64,000 nt of DNA, taken from Caballeronia sp. M1242. GTDB taxonomy: Bacteria > Pseudomonadota > Gammaproteobacteria > Burkholderiales > Burkholderiaceae. The notes below the pieces were generated by a model, which was not told the DNA's origin, did not search any database, and saw only the letters and a program-made list of their open reading frames with translations. Shown here in pieces: positions 9,248-17,867 of this stretch. Location of the stretch: NCBI RefSeq assembly GCF_017220215.1, contig NZ_CP071129.1, forward strand, positions 1,426,001 to 1,490,000. The letters are read 5' to 3'. Position numbers and translations under genes: made by a program. How positions within the stretch are numbered: position 1 is the stretch's first letter; every line of letters begins with the position of its first letter.

Positions 9248-9472
9248 ATGCCTGTCTACGACTACGCGTGCTCCGAATGCGGCGCATTCGAAGCAGTCCG
9301 CCGCATCTCCGAACGCGACGACCCCGCCGCCTGCCCGACGTGCGGCGCGACGGCCGTTCGCGTGACCGTAGGCGCGCCATCCGTCGGGAGCAGCAGCGGC
9401 ATTTCCGCGCCTCAAAGCGACGACGTCGGCAGTTACGGCATGCGGCATCGCGGCGGCTGCCTCTGCTGCTGA
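9248..9472 (+). CDS. FmdB-family small zinc-ribbon protein
   Basis: A 74-residue protein. It begins MPVYDYACSECGAFE and has a second pair CPTCG at about residues 30-34, giving the four-Cys zinc ribbon of the FmdB/CxxC_CxxC_SSSS family. A Ser/Gly-rich tail follows and ends in GGCLCC, which may bind metal as well. Family members are putative regulators of amide-utilisation genes, but their function is not proven. The start with GAGACGCC upstream is preferred over a longer in-frame extension to 9182. Confidence 0.85.
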   Translation: MPVYDYACSECGAFEAVRRISERDDPAACPTCGATAVRVTVGAPSVGSSSGISAPQSDDVGSYGMRHRGGCLCC

Positions 9473-9660
9473 AACGGTCCTCGCCGACCGCGGCCAGGCA
9501 TACGCGTTGCACTCTGCTGCGAACGCGCCGCGCGGCGTATGATGAATGCGGCCCCGGCATCACGCCGGCATCCGGCCACTTCGTCCGAAGCGTGACGGTC
9601 AGCGTGTATCAAGCCTTTCCACTTTTCCTTTTTTCCCAACGTTTAACTCAAACGAACAAC

Positions 9661-9671
9661 AGGAGGTGATC
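9661..9671 (+). promoter_or_regulatory. Unusually complete Shine-Dalgarno for the DUF1488 gene
   Basis: AGGAGGTGATC, three bases before the ATG at 9675, is complementary to the full 3' tail of 16S rRNA (GAUCACCUCCU), far longer than the usual 4-6 bases. It fixes the start of the next gene and predicts very efficient initiation. Confidence 0.75.
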
Positions 9672-9674
9672 AGG

Positions 9675-9944
9675 ATGACGATAGAGTTCAGCGGGCGGCG
9701 TCATGTGGTAGCGGCAGCGCGTGTCGCATTCGAGGCGTCGGTGGACGGCCGTGAAGTCTGGTGCAGCGTGTCCCTCGACGCGCTCAACGACCACTTCGGT
9801 AACAGCGGAACCTCGTCGCACGCAATCTTGAGCGCGTTTGAAGGCGGACGTTTGCAGATCGAGGAAGCGGCGCGCCGGGCGCTGGAGCGCAATGGCGGTC
9901 AGTCGGTGGAACTCGAAACCAGCGACTTCAAGAAGACGGCCTGA
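9675..9944 (+). CDS. DUF1488-family small protein
   Basis: An 89-residue soluble protein with the pattern F-x-ASVDGREVWCSVSLDALNDHF, matching the DUF1488 family of small beta-rich proteins in proteobacteria. A helix near the C-terminus (IEEAARRALERNG) is followed by VELETSDF. The function is unknown. Translation starts after an exceptionally long Shine-Dalgarno. It has no close operon partner: the upstream zinc-ribbon gene ends 200 bp earlier. Confidence 0.8.
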   Translation: MTIEFSGRRHVVAAARVAFEASVDGREVWCSVSLDALNDHFGNSGTSSHAILSAFEGGRLQIEEAARRALERNGGQSVELETSDFKKTA

Positions 9945-10593
9945 AACACGCATACATCGACGCCGCCGGACGGATTGATTCAATGGACGGCAGCGTCGAC
10001 GCTACGGCGCCGCCGTCGCTCGCGGCAGAGCTTCAGCGCGCGAGAAACGCGACAACGCGTCCACGATTCATAGACCGGCGAAGGCTTGCGACAGACTCCG
10101 TCGTAGCAGGCTTCCTGAAATGCGTCGCGCGGACCAATGCCTTCGTCCGTGGCGAGCGCCGATCAGCAGCGGTTCGTGCTGTGCCGCATGTCCCTCGTGC
10201 TGTTGTTCCCGCGCAAAGCGCTCAAGCGGCTGCGGATGACGTTTCGTCGCCTGCCGCCTCCGCCGTCCGTCGCGCTAATGCGCGTGTCCACGAAAAGCGC
10301 CTGCGACCGCCAAGACGACGCGAGCCCGACAGCAGCCTCGGCGTCGCCGCTCCGCGCGGTTTCAATGCCGCGCATGGCGAGCGTCAGCGCGAGACAACCG
10401 GCTAAGTTCGCTTCGGAATGCGCGATTAGTACGCGGAGCGGCTGTCTTCGCGAAGTCGCCTTGCGTGGCGTTCACAGTTCGCGGCTGGGGCAAACTTCGT
10501 GCGTCGCTGCGTCCATAAGCGTCCGGCGCGGCGGTGAGTGCCGCGCCGTTCATCGCTTCGAGCCGAGACGAAGCCCACCGCAACAGCGCCGCA
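9945..10593. other. 649-bp spacer without a recognisable gene
   Basis: Open frames cross this stretch on both strands, but all are Arg/Ala-rich translations of high-GC DNA without ribosome sites or family signatures. The stretch lies between the DUF1488 gene (plus) and the DUF883-like gene (minus). I see no clear repeat, tRNA or hairpin terminator. Confidence 0.5.
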
Positions 10594-11079
10594 CTACCGC
10601 GCGATTAGCAGCCCGACGATCAGCCCGCCTATCGCCGCCATCGCGATGGACTTCCAAGGGTTATCGTGCACGAAGTCGTCGGTGCCTTCCGTGACGAGCC
10701 GGTAACGCGCCACGGCGACGTCCTGCGCCCCCGAGATGACGCGCTGCGCGCGGCGGCCCGCCGACACGCGCTCGGGCCGCAACGGACTGCCTTGTCCTTG
10801 GGACGAGGCCGACGCGGGCTGCGCGAGCACGGCGGGACTGTCGCCGCCTTCCAGGACGCTGCCGTGCGCATGATAGGGCGCGGGATACGGAGCATTGCGC
10901 GCGGGCTGTTGCGCGGCGCCGGGTGCGTGCGCCGACGCGTTGCTCTCGCCGCTCTGCTCCATGCCGGGCCCGAGTGCGGCGTCCATCGCGCGCTCCACGG
11001 CCTTGCGCGACACAGCCGGTTCGCCGGTCGATGACGCAGCATTCTGTTTAGCGTTGGCATTGGCGTTGACGTTCTCCAT
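10594..11079 (-). CDS. DUF883/ElaB-YqjD-like membrane-anchored protein
   Basis: A 161-residue protein with a long low-complexity Asn/Ala/Pro-rich N-terminal half. The C-terminus, DFVHDNPWKSIAMAAIGGLIVGLLIAR, has the HDNPW motif followed by a single membrane helix that defines the ElaB/YqjD/DUF883 family. Known family members tether ribosomes to the inner membrane in stationary phase. The start is set by AAAGGAG seven bases upstream of ATG 11079; a longer frame to 11217 is not supported. The variable N-terminus is longer than in enteric YqjD, and its role is unknown. Confidence 0.75.
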   Translation of the reverse strand: MENVNANANAKQNAASSTGEPAVSRKAVERAMDAALGPGMEQSGESNASAHAPGAAQQPARNAPYPAPYHAHGSVLEGGDSPAVLAQPASASSQGQGSPLRPERVSAGRRAQRVISGAQDVAVARYRLVTEGTDDFVHDNPWKSIAMAAIGGLIVGLLIAR

Positions 11080-11393
11080 GGCGCTCTCCTTTCGCGTGGT
11101 TGAAGGCACTGCGTGATGCATTCTGTGTCCCGTCAGCAAGACTCGCACCGACGACCGACGCACGCCACTCGTCCATACGGCATAGGCGAGACGCACGATG
11201 CGCGCGAGGAATCGCAATTTACTTCACATACCGGTGAGAAATGCTCGTTTGCCGACGCCCGGCCGCGCGCCTACGATGCTCCTCCATCGGACGAAGCCGT
11301 CGGCTCGCGCATCTTTCGTTTCAGGCCGCAGCGAAGCATCGCGCGATTGCGCGCCGCTACGATGGCTTCATCCACTTTCCAGCGAAGCCCGTC

Positions 11394-12335
11394 ATGAATC
11401 CCGTCAATCTAGCTCAGTTGCTCCTGCTCGCCGCGCTGTGGGGCGGCTCCTTTCTGTTCATCCGCGTGGGCGTGACCGATCTCGGCGTCGCGCCGCTGAT
11501 GGCGCTGCGCGTGGGCATCGGCGCTGCCTTTCTCCTTATCGTGTTGATGCTGCGGGGCTCGCCGCGCGAGGCGTTCGCGACCATGCGCGAGCGCGCGTGG
11601 CCGCTTTTCGTGGTCGGCGTCTTCAACTCCGCCGCGCCGTTCTGTCTCTTCGCCTATGCGGAATTGACGTTGACCGCCGGCGTCACGTCCGTGATCAACG
11701 CGACGACGCCGCTGTGGGGCGCGCTCGTCGCCTATCTGTGGCTCGGCGATCGGTTGAGCCGCCTGCGTGTGGCGGGACTGGCCATCGGCTTTGCCGGGGT
11801 GATGGCGCTCGTGTGGGATCAGATGTTCGTTCACGACGCCACGACGCCCGCGATCGCGCCGATGACGACGGCGCTCGCGGCCCTCGCCGCGCTGGCCGCG
11901 ACGCTCTGCTACGGCATCGCCGCCAGTTACACGAAGCGGTATCTGACCGGTGTCGATTCGCTGACCGTGGCAGCCGGCACGATGAGCGCAGCGACGCTCG
12001 TGCTGCTTCCGTTCGCGCTCGTCGCGTGGCCCGCAGGTACGGTGTCGCTCAGCGCGTGGGGCGCGGTGCTCGGCCTCGGCATTGCGTGCACGGGCGTGGC
12101 TTACATGGTGTTCTTCCACCTGATCGCGGTCGCAGGACCCGCGCGGGCGATCACCGTCACCTTCGTGATTCCGATTTTCGGGATTCTGTGGGGCGCGCTC
12201 TTTCTCGCCGAGCGCGTGTCGGCGGGCATGGCGGCGGCTTGCGCCGTCGTGCTGGCGGGCACTGCGCTCGCGACGGGCGTTGTCAAGCGCGTGCCGCTCG
12301 TGCGCGAGCGCCGCGCGGCGTGCGCGAAACAGTGA
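11394..12335 (+). CDS. EamA/DMT-superfamily transporter
   Basis: A 313-residue integral membrane protein with ten predicted spans arranged as two EamA repeats; the second repeat begins near residue 160 (LAALAALAATLCYG). It starts at ATG 11394 (MNPVNLAQLLLLAALWGGSF), the typical beginning of the drug/metabolite transporter family. The ribosome site is weak (AGCGAAG). Members export amino acids, nucleosides or other metabolites; the substrate cannot be read from sequence. It is convergent with the cupin gene, 21 bases apart. Confidence 0.88.
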   Translation: MNPVNLAQLLLLAALWGGSFLFIRVGVTDLGVAPLMALRVGIGAAFLLIVLMLRGSPREAFATMRERAWPLFVVGVFNSAAPFCLFAYAELTLTAGVTSVINATTPLWGALVAYLWLGDRLSRLRVAGLAIGFAGVMALVWDQMFVHDATTPAIAPMTTALAALAALAATLCYGIAASYTKRYLTGVDSLTVAAGTMSAATLVLLPFALVAWPAGTVSLSAWGAVLGLGIACTGVAYMVFFHLIAVAGPARAITVTFVIPIFGILWGALFLAERVSAGMAAACAVVLAGTALATGVVKRVPLVRERRAACAKQ

Positions 12336-12356
12336 ACGCCGCGCGTCATGCGCCGC

Positions 12357-12890
12357 TTATCGCCACAAGCGTGTGAGCGGTCCGCCTTCTCCGCCGACCG
12401 GATCGCTTCTCGGAAACGGCAGGGCTTCCATCGCGCGCCGCTCGTCGTCGGATAGCGCGTCGCGGCGAATGTCCCACTGCTGGTCCGGCGGGTAAGCGCC
12501 GATCACCTGAAAGCGGCCTCCGCTCGTCAGCAGGCAATGCCCGGTGCCGGCGGGCAGAATCAGGGCATCGCCCGCGCGCAGGGGGATCACGCGCCCGTTC
12601 GGCCCGCCGATGATGAGTTCGGCTTCCCCCGAGGCGACGCCGAGCGCCTCATGCGCCGTCGAATGGAAATGGTGATAGTCGAAGACGCTGTCGCGCCATT
12701 GCGGCGGCCAGCCGTTTTGCGCGAAGAGCGCCTCGAAGCGGCTGCCGCAGTCGCGGTCCTGAGGATCGATCGCGCCGTGCCAGACGAGTACCGGCAGGCG
12801 CGCGTTGTTCGGCACCCAGCCGTTCGCCGCGAGCATGAACGACTCGCAGCGGGCGTCGGCCGCCTGCTCGGTTTCGGTGTGCTCGGCCAT
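12357..12890 (-). CDS. Cupin-domain protein (YjlB-like)
   Basis: A 177-residue cytoplasmic protein. The cupin core is visible as FDYHHFHSTAHEALGVASGE (first cupin motif with metal-binding His) and PAGTGHC (second motif). It resembles the YjlB cupin family, whose enzymatic role is not established. ATG 12890 has GGAG nine bases upstream; a frame to 12926 lacks a ribosome site. A tandem-repeat array begins 70 bp upstream. Confidence 0.8.
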   Translation of the reverse strand: MAEHTETEQAADARCESFMLAANGWVPNNARLPVLVWHGAIDPQDRDCGSRFEALFAQNGWPPQWRDSVFDYHHFHSTAHEALGVASGEAELIIGGPNGRVIPLRAGDALILPAGTGHCLLTSGGRFQVIGAYPPDQQWDIRRDALSDDERRAMEALPFPRSDPVGGEGGPLTRLWR

Positions 12891-12960
12891 ATGCGTTTCT
12901 CCGTGAAATCGGGAGCATCGCAGCAACGGGTGTTCCTGTCGCTAGGCGCGGTTCAGCGCG

Positions 12961-13244
12961 TTTCCACGTGTGGCCGGCTCGCGGAAATTAGCGACCGTGC
13001 CAGTGCCCGTTTCCGCCGAAGACGACGCCGACCGATACTCATCGCGTTTCCACACGTCGCCGGCTCGCGGAGATTAGCGGCCGTCCAGTGTCCATATCCG
13101 CCGAAGACGACGCCGAGCGATATTCATCGCGTTTCCACGCGTCGCCGGCTCGCTAAGATTAGCGGCCGTGCCAGTGTCCGTATCCACCGAAGACGACGGC
13201 GACCGATACTCATCGCGATTCCACGCCTCGCCGGCTCGCCGGAA
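12961..13244. repeat. Tandem array, about 86-bp unit, copying the 3' end of the gene at 13245
   Basis: Anchors of the type TTTCCAC occur at 12961, 13047, 13132 and 13218, giving periods of 86, 85 and 86 bp. Each unit carries, on the minus strand, a decayed copy of the last codons of the adjacent gene (FGGYGHWHGR then stop); the copy at 13081-13130 has a small deletion and frameshift. The gene's own 3' end at 13245-13300 is the intact member. The copies differ by point changes, so the array is not recent. It fills the whole spacer up to the cupin promoter. Confidence 0.8.
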
Positions 13245-13487
13245 TTAGCGCCCGTGCCAGTGTCCGTATCCACCGAAGCCAACCCCGACCGATACCGACG
13301 GCGCGTAGTACGCCGGCGCATAACCGTAGCCGTATGCGGGCGCATAGCCGTAAGCCGGCGCGGGCGCATAGGCATAGGGCGGCGCATAGACGCAGCCGCT
13401 CAATGCCGCCGCGAGCGCGAGCGTCGCGGAGACGATCGCCAGACGCGACACCCGCCTGCCCGCCTTGGCGTTGATGTGCTTATTCAT
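13245..13487 (-). CDS. Small exported Gly/Tyr/Pro-rich lipoprotein
   Basis: An 80-residue protein. It has a basic N-terminus and hydrophobic segment ending LSGC (lipobox, Cys at about residue 32), followed by a low-complexity mature region of APAYGYAP repeats ending GGYGHWHGR. It probably sits as a lipoprotein in the envelope; the function is unknown. GGGAG eight bases upstream supports the start. It is 25 bp downstream of the PXPV gene on the same strand and may be co-transcribed with it. Its final codons and downstream DNA have been tandemly copied four times. Confidence 0.7.
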   Translation of the reverse strand: MNKHINAKAGRRVSRLAIVSATLALAAALSGCVYAPPYAYAPAPAYGYAPAYGYGYAPAYYAPSVSVGVGFGGYGHWHGR

Positions 13488-13512
13488 GATGTGCGCTCCC
13501 CGAGGTCCGGTC

Positions 13513-13893
13513 TCACCAGTGGCGATGTCCATAGCCGCCGTGATGCGCGTACCAGTCGCGCCGGTCCCAATAACGGTAGCCGTCCCAATAACGGTCGCCG
13601 TGCCAGCCGACGACGATAGCCGGCGCGGGCGCGACCATGACGGGCGCGGGCTGGTACACGACGGGCGGCGGCGCGGGCTGATACGCGACAGGCGGCGGCG
13701 CAGGTTGCTCGACATAGACCGGCGGCGGCGCGTACACGGGTTGCGGCTCGGCGTACACCGGCGCGGGCGCGGCATAGATCGGCGCGACCGGCACGCCCAG
13801 ATTGACCCCGATGCTCACTCCCGCGAATGCCGCCTCGCACGCGAGCGCGGCGCATACGGCGATGCCCAGTGCGATAGTTGTTTTGACGTTCAT
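13513..13893 (-). CDS. PXPV-repeat exported protein
   Basis: A 126-residue protein with a clean signal peptide (MNVKTTIALGIAVCAALACE, cleavage after AFA). The middle is rich in Pro-x-Pro-Val units (APAPVYAEPQPVYAPPPVYV). The end is aromatic: WHGDRYWDGYRYWDRRDWY. This matches the PXPV-repeat family of Burkholderiales, of unknown function. AGAGG six bases before the ATG fixes the start. It is divergent from the LysR gene at 14094. Confidence 0.75.
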   Translation of the reverse strand: MNVKTTIALGIAVCAALACEAAFAGVSIGVNLGVPVAPIYAAPAPVYAEPQPVYAPPPVYVEQPAPPPVAYQPAPPPVVYQPAPVMVAPAPAIVVGWHGDRYWDGYRYWDRRDWYAHHGGYGHRHW

Positions 13894-13962
13894 GTTGTCC
13901 TCTACCTCTGACGGCCGCAACACGGCCATGACGGCATGTTAGGCGGGCGCGTCGGGCCTTGC

Positions 13963-13979
13963 GTTACAACGCCTGTAAC
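13963..13979. promoter_or_regulatory. Inverted repeat GTTACA-N5-TGTAAC in a divergent promoter region
   Basis: A perfect 6-bp dyad with a 5-base spacer sits between the PXPV gene (start 13893, minus) and the LysR gene (start 14094, plus). Its size and position suit an operator, possibly for the adjacent LysR-type regulator, but this is only positional evidence. Confidence 0.35.
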
Positions 13980-14093
13980 AGATGTGAACGGTGAAACGAA
14001 CGGTCGGTCTACGCCGTATCGACCGTCCAAGCGGTTGCGCGCTCGGGCGCCCGGTGGGATAGTGCGGGCTTCGTCAAAAAGGGCTGCGAGCGA

Positions 14094-15011
14094 ATGGACC
14101 TGTTGCGAAGCATGCGGATTTTTGCGCGCGTGGCGGAAGCGTCGAGCTTCACGGCGGCGGCACAACAGCTGGACATCACCACGGCGCAGGCATCGCGGGC
14201 CATCACCGATCTCGAGACGCACTTGCGCACGCGGCTTCTGAATCGCACGACGCGGCGCGTCGCGCTGACGGATGCCGGCAACCGCTATCTCGCGCGATGC
14301 AAGGAAGTGATCGAGCTTGTCGATCTGTCCGAAGCCGAAGCCGGCGACGCCCGCGTGCTGCCGAGCGGCGTGCTGCGCATGCATGCGCCGATCACGTTCG
14401 GGCATCACTATGTGGTGCCCGCCCTCACGCGCTATCTTGAGGCGCATCCGCAAGTTCGCGTGGAGTTGACGTTGTCGCAGAACGTGCCCGACATGCTCGA
14501 CGAAGGCTACGACGTCTTCGTGCAGGTGACGACATCGGCGCTGCCGGACTCGGCGCTCGTCTCGACCCGCATCTGCTCGATGCCGAGCGTGCTGTGCGCG
14601 TCGCCGCGTTATCTGGAGCGGGCGGGCGTGCCGCGCGATATCGACGATCTGGCGAAGCATGCTTGCCTGCAACTCGTCACCACGTTTTTTCCGGTCGATC
14701 GCTGGGCGTTCGAGGGCCCGCGCGGACGCGCCGAGGTGGATCTTCCGCCGGGGCGCCTGCGGGTGAATTCGGCCGATGCGCTCGCCTTCGCGGTCGCGGA
14801 TGGCTTCGGCATTGCGCCGCTCCCTGCGCTGTCCGCGCTGCCGTCCATTAGAAGCGGAGAACTCGTGCGCGTGCTTCCCGAGTGGGAACTGCAAACCATG
14901 ACGATTTACGCGATGTATGCGTCGCGGCAGTATCTCGATGCAAAGATCAAGACATGGGTGGCGTTCTTGAAGGAATTCGTCGAGGGGACGCTGGCGGAGC
15001 AGATGGGGTGA
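14094..15011 (+). CDS. LysR-family transcriptional regulator
   Basis: A 305-residue regulator. Residues 1-60 form the winged helix-turn-helix (MRIFARVAEASSFTAAAQQL, then ASRAITDLETHLRTRLLNR). The rest is a periplasmic-binding-protein-like effector domain (RMHAPITFGHHYVVPAL). It resembles the large LTTR group that controls adjacent or divergent oxidoreductase and transport genes. The start falls within the family norm of 300-310 residues. The divergent neighbour encodes a PXPV protein, which does not reveal an effector. The following 1.2 kb is a repeat array. Confidence 0.88.
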   Translation: MDLLRSMRIFARVAEASSFTAAAQQLDITTAQASRAITDLETHLRTRLLNRTTRRVALTDAGNRYLARCKEVIELVDLSEAEAGDARVLPSGVLRMHAPITFGHHYVVPALTRYLEAHPQVRVELTLSQNVPDMLDEGYDVFVQVTTSALPDSALVSTRICSMPSVLCASPRYLERAGVPRDIDDLAKHACLQLVTTFFPVDRWAFEGPRGRAEVDLPPGRLRVNSADALAFAVADGFGIAPLPALSALPSIRSGELVRVLPEWELQTMTIYAMYASRQYLDAKIKTWVAFLKEFVEGTLAEQMG

Positions 15012-15059
15012 GGTGCGGGGAGTCGGGGGTGATGGGGGCTTTGTTCGTGCGTGCGACTG

Positions 15060-16200
15060 GTCTGGTGGTTGGCGTTTGGCATTCTGCATTCGGAATTATG
15101 CATTCTGCGTGGCTTTGCCCTTTGACGTTCGCTGTCCCTTTTCGGTCAGTTCACTCTCAACGGATTCCGCCGACGTCAGCCCGTCACTGACGCTCGATGA
15201 GCTGAGGCTGCGCGAAGCTCGCCGTGGCGGGCGGCGGTTGCTCGTTGCCCATAACGGGTCTGCCTCTCGCGTTTGGCGTTTTGCGTTGGACGTTGGACGT
15301 TGGGCGTTTGCATTCGGCATTCTGAATTCTGCTTTCCGCCTGCCGTTGACCGTTGCGCTTCGGCGTTCGCCGCACTCTTCGATCAGTTCGGTCCCAACAC
15401 TGGCCGCCGACGTCATCTCACCACTGAAGCCCGACGATTCGAGGCGGCGCGAAGCTGGGCGTGGCGAGCGGCGCTTGCCAGTTGCCCTGAAGCGGTCTGG
15501 CTTCTCGCGTGTGGCGTTTGGCATTCGGGATTTCGCATTCCATTCGGCGTGCTTTCGACCCTTGCCTTTTGGCGTTTGCCGCCCCTCTTCGATCAGTTCC
15601 CTCCAACGCAGACTTCCGACAGCAGCCCGCCAATGAAGTATTTCAGCGCGCAGGAAGATGGGCGTGGCGGGCGGCGTTTGCTGCCATCCACCAATCGACG
15701 TTCATCATTCGCCATTTCGCCTGCCTTTGCCTTGCCCCTTGGGGACCATCGCCCCTTGTTGGGTAGTTCGCTCCCAACGCCGAGTTCCGACATTACCCCT
15801 GCACTGACGCCTATGGGTTGGGGTGCACAAAGCCGGACTCAGCGGGCGTCGATTGCTTTTTGCCCTCAAACGGGTTCTGACTTCTCGCCTTTCCTTTCGC
15901 ATTCGGCATGCGGCAGTCTGCATGCCATTGACCTTCGCCTTCCGGCGTTTGCCGCCCCTATTAGATCAGTTCACTCCAACGGAAACGGCCGGCGCCAACC
16001 CGCGACCGAGCCTATGGATTGAGGGTGCGCGAGGCTGGGCGTAGCGGGCGGCGTTTATCGGTGCGCTTAACGGCTCTGCTTCTCGCGATTGGCTTTTGGA
16101 ATTCTGCATCGGCATTTAGCATGCCTTCGACCTTTCCCGTTTCGCGTTCGCCCTCGCCACTTCGAACAACTCACTCCCCACAAAGAAGCCCTCCACCAAC
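15060..16200. repeat. Degenerate tandem array of about six 170-240-bp units
   Basis: Anchors related to TCAGTTC(N)CTCCCAAC occur near 15146, 15383, 15593, 15763, 15966 and 16166, with spacings from 170 to 237 bp. Each is followed by a segment like GGGCGTGGCGGGCGGCGTTTGC (visible near 15223, 15463, 15663 and 16039). Between anchors are runs such as GGCATTCTGCATTCGG. All frames through the region are interrupted or alignable only as repeats, so I call no gene here. The source of the unit is not evident from either flanking gene. The array lies between the LysR 3' end and the TDT transporter 3' end. Confidence 0.7.
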
Positions 16201-16232
16201 TTCCCACCGCCGACGACCGCCGCCCGCCCACG

Positions 16233-17240
16233 TCACGCCTGCGTCGCCTGCGTCGCCTGCACCGGCACTACCGGAACCACCGGCACCAGCCGCCCTTGCA
16301 AACCCGCCCGCACCGTTCCAGCAATCAGCCCCGCGATCACCACGTTCGCCACGATAAACGAAGCCAGCGCGATCCATTCCACCGGACCCTGCGCGCCGCG
16401 CTCGAGCATGCGGATGGCCATCGTCGGCAACGCGGCCACGCCGAAGCTGAACGCCCAGTACGAAGGCGTAAACGCGCGCTGACGGATCCACGGCACGAGG
16501 CGCGTCAAAATTAAAGCCTGATAGAGGCCGTAGCCGAGCAGCATGTACGCGAAGACATCCGGCACCCCGTGCGTGATCGTGAGATACGACACGCCTCCCA
16601 CCACCGGCGGCGCGAGCTGGATGCCGAGCGTCGGGCGCAGCGCATCGGCGAGCGGCTCGTGCACGGCGGCGCGATGAAGCAAAATCGATTCGATCGCGAG
16701 CCACGAAAACACGCCCGCGCCGAAGAACAACGCGCCGAGTTGCGTCCAGCCGAAAGCCGCGGCCGCTGTGCCCGCGACGAAGCTCGGCGCGACAGTCGGC
16801 AGATACATCGCCGGGGTCGTCAGTTCGGGCTTGCGGCCGCCTTGCCAGAAGCGCCCGTGCAGGAACGCCCCGAGCGCGAGCTGGCTCGCGACGCCAACGA
16901 CGAACAGCCCGACCGCGAGTTCGCGCGATACGGCTTGCACCGCTTGCGCGGCGAGCATCGTCGATACGGGAACGAGCGCCGCAAACGACGACTGCACCGG
17001 ATGCCGCATTTCCGCGACGGCCTCGTCGCGCTGACTCAGCCACTTGCGGCCATAAGCGACGAGAAGCGCGATCCATACGACGAGCGCGCCCGCTGTCAGC
17101 AGGTCCGGCACGGCGTGCGGAACATGCCACACGCCAGCAGCCGCGCGCCACGCACCGGCCAGCGCCAGCGCGCCCACTGCGATGCCGAAGAACGCCACCG
17201 GCATCGAGCCGGGACGAGTAGCCGGTTGATTCTTGTCCAT
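16233..17240 (-). CDS. TDT/TehA-like transporter (SLAC1 fold)
   Basis: A 335-residue membrane protein with about ten spans. It has the fold pattern of the tellurite-resistance/dicarboxylate (TDT, SLAC1/TehA) channel family, including FFGAGVFSWLAIESI and SYWAFSFGVAALPTMAIRML. Such proteins move small anions passively. AAGGAG seven bases before the ATG supports the start. The C-terminus ends in short duplications (VVPVVPVVPV then QATQATQA) from 9-bp nucleotide repeats, suggesting slippage near the stop. It faces the repeat array at its 3' end. The transported anion is unknown. Confidence 0.82.
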   Translation of the reverse strand: MDKNQPATRPGSMPVAFFGIAVGALALAGAWRAAAGVWHVPHAVPDLLTAGALVVWIALLVAYGRKWLSQRDEAVAEMRHPVQSSFAALVPVSTMLAAQAVQAVSRELAVGLFVVGVASQLALGAFLHGRFWQGGRKPELTTPAMYLPTVAPSFVAGTAAAAFGWTQLGALFFGAGVFSWLAIESILLHRAAVHEPLADALRPTLGIQLAPPVVGGVSYLTITHGVPDVFAYMLLGYGLYQALILTRLVPWIRQRAFTPSYWAFSFGVAALPTMAIRMLERGAQGPVEWIALASFIVANVVIAGLIAGTVRAGLQGRLVPVVPVVPVQATQATQA

Positions 17241-17433
17241 TGCTTTCTCCTTTTCCGATGACGGAAGCGCGCGGTTGCGTGCTTCGTCGTTGGAGAAAGC
17301 TTAGTGGCGAGGGCCGGCGGCGCGAATGTCGCAACGTCTCGTTCGGCTGCTCGATCGTCTCAGACTCGCGATGCTGCGCGGCCCCAAACTGCGCGTAACA
17401 TTCACCCCATCATTCTCGCGAGGAAACGGCACG

Positions 17434-17754
17434 ATGGCATATCGCATTGCACGCACGCTCGTCACCCTGGTCCCGCTCGCGCTTGCCGCCTGCACCGGTC
17501 CCGTCGAATTCTCGGCAGGCGGGAATCCGCCGCCTGCCAGCGAATCCGTCAAAGCGGACTTCAGCGGCATGGACCGCGCGATGGACACCTGCAAGGCCTC
17601 GTCGCGCAAGGCGGGCCCCGGCCGGTGCGCGCAGGTTCGCGCCTATGAGGCGTGCATGAAGACGCAGGGTTACATCACCGTGCTGGGTCCGGAGAATCCG
17701 CCGAATTGCGGACAACCCGACTGGGAACAGGATGTCCGCCGCTGGCTAAAGTGA
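17434..17754 (+). CDS. Small lipoprotein with four conserved Cys
   Basis: A 106-residue protein. It has a signal peptide and lipobox LAAC (Cys at about residue 19), then a Pro/Ala linker. A compact domain follows with Cys residues in MDTCKAS, RCAQVRAYEACMK and PPNCGQP, probably forming two disulfides. I do not recognise the family. GAGGAAACGG upstream is a plausible ribosome site for ATG 17434; the frame extends to 17326 but without support. It is divergent from the TDT transporter and followed by the 136-bp array. Confidence 0.68.
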   Translation: MAYRIARTLVTLVPLALAACTGPVEFSAGGNPPPASESVKADFSGMDRAMDTCKASSRKAGPGRCAQVRAYEACMKTQGYITVLGPENPPNCGQPDWEQDVRRWLK

Positions 17755-17867
17755 TTCAGGGCGAAAGTCACCGCAGCGACGACGGCCATATGAGGACGTC
17801 CGGCATGACGGGGGCTCGTTGGAGCAAGGACTCACGATGGCAGCGGGCCGCTGCCTCCGGCTCGCGC

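Noticed and set aside
10137..10694. 185-codon plus-strand open frame
   Set aside because: Runs into the antisense of the DUF883-like gene, no ribosome site, low-information Arg/Ser/Ala product.
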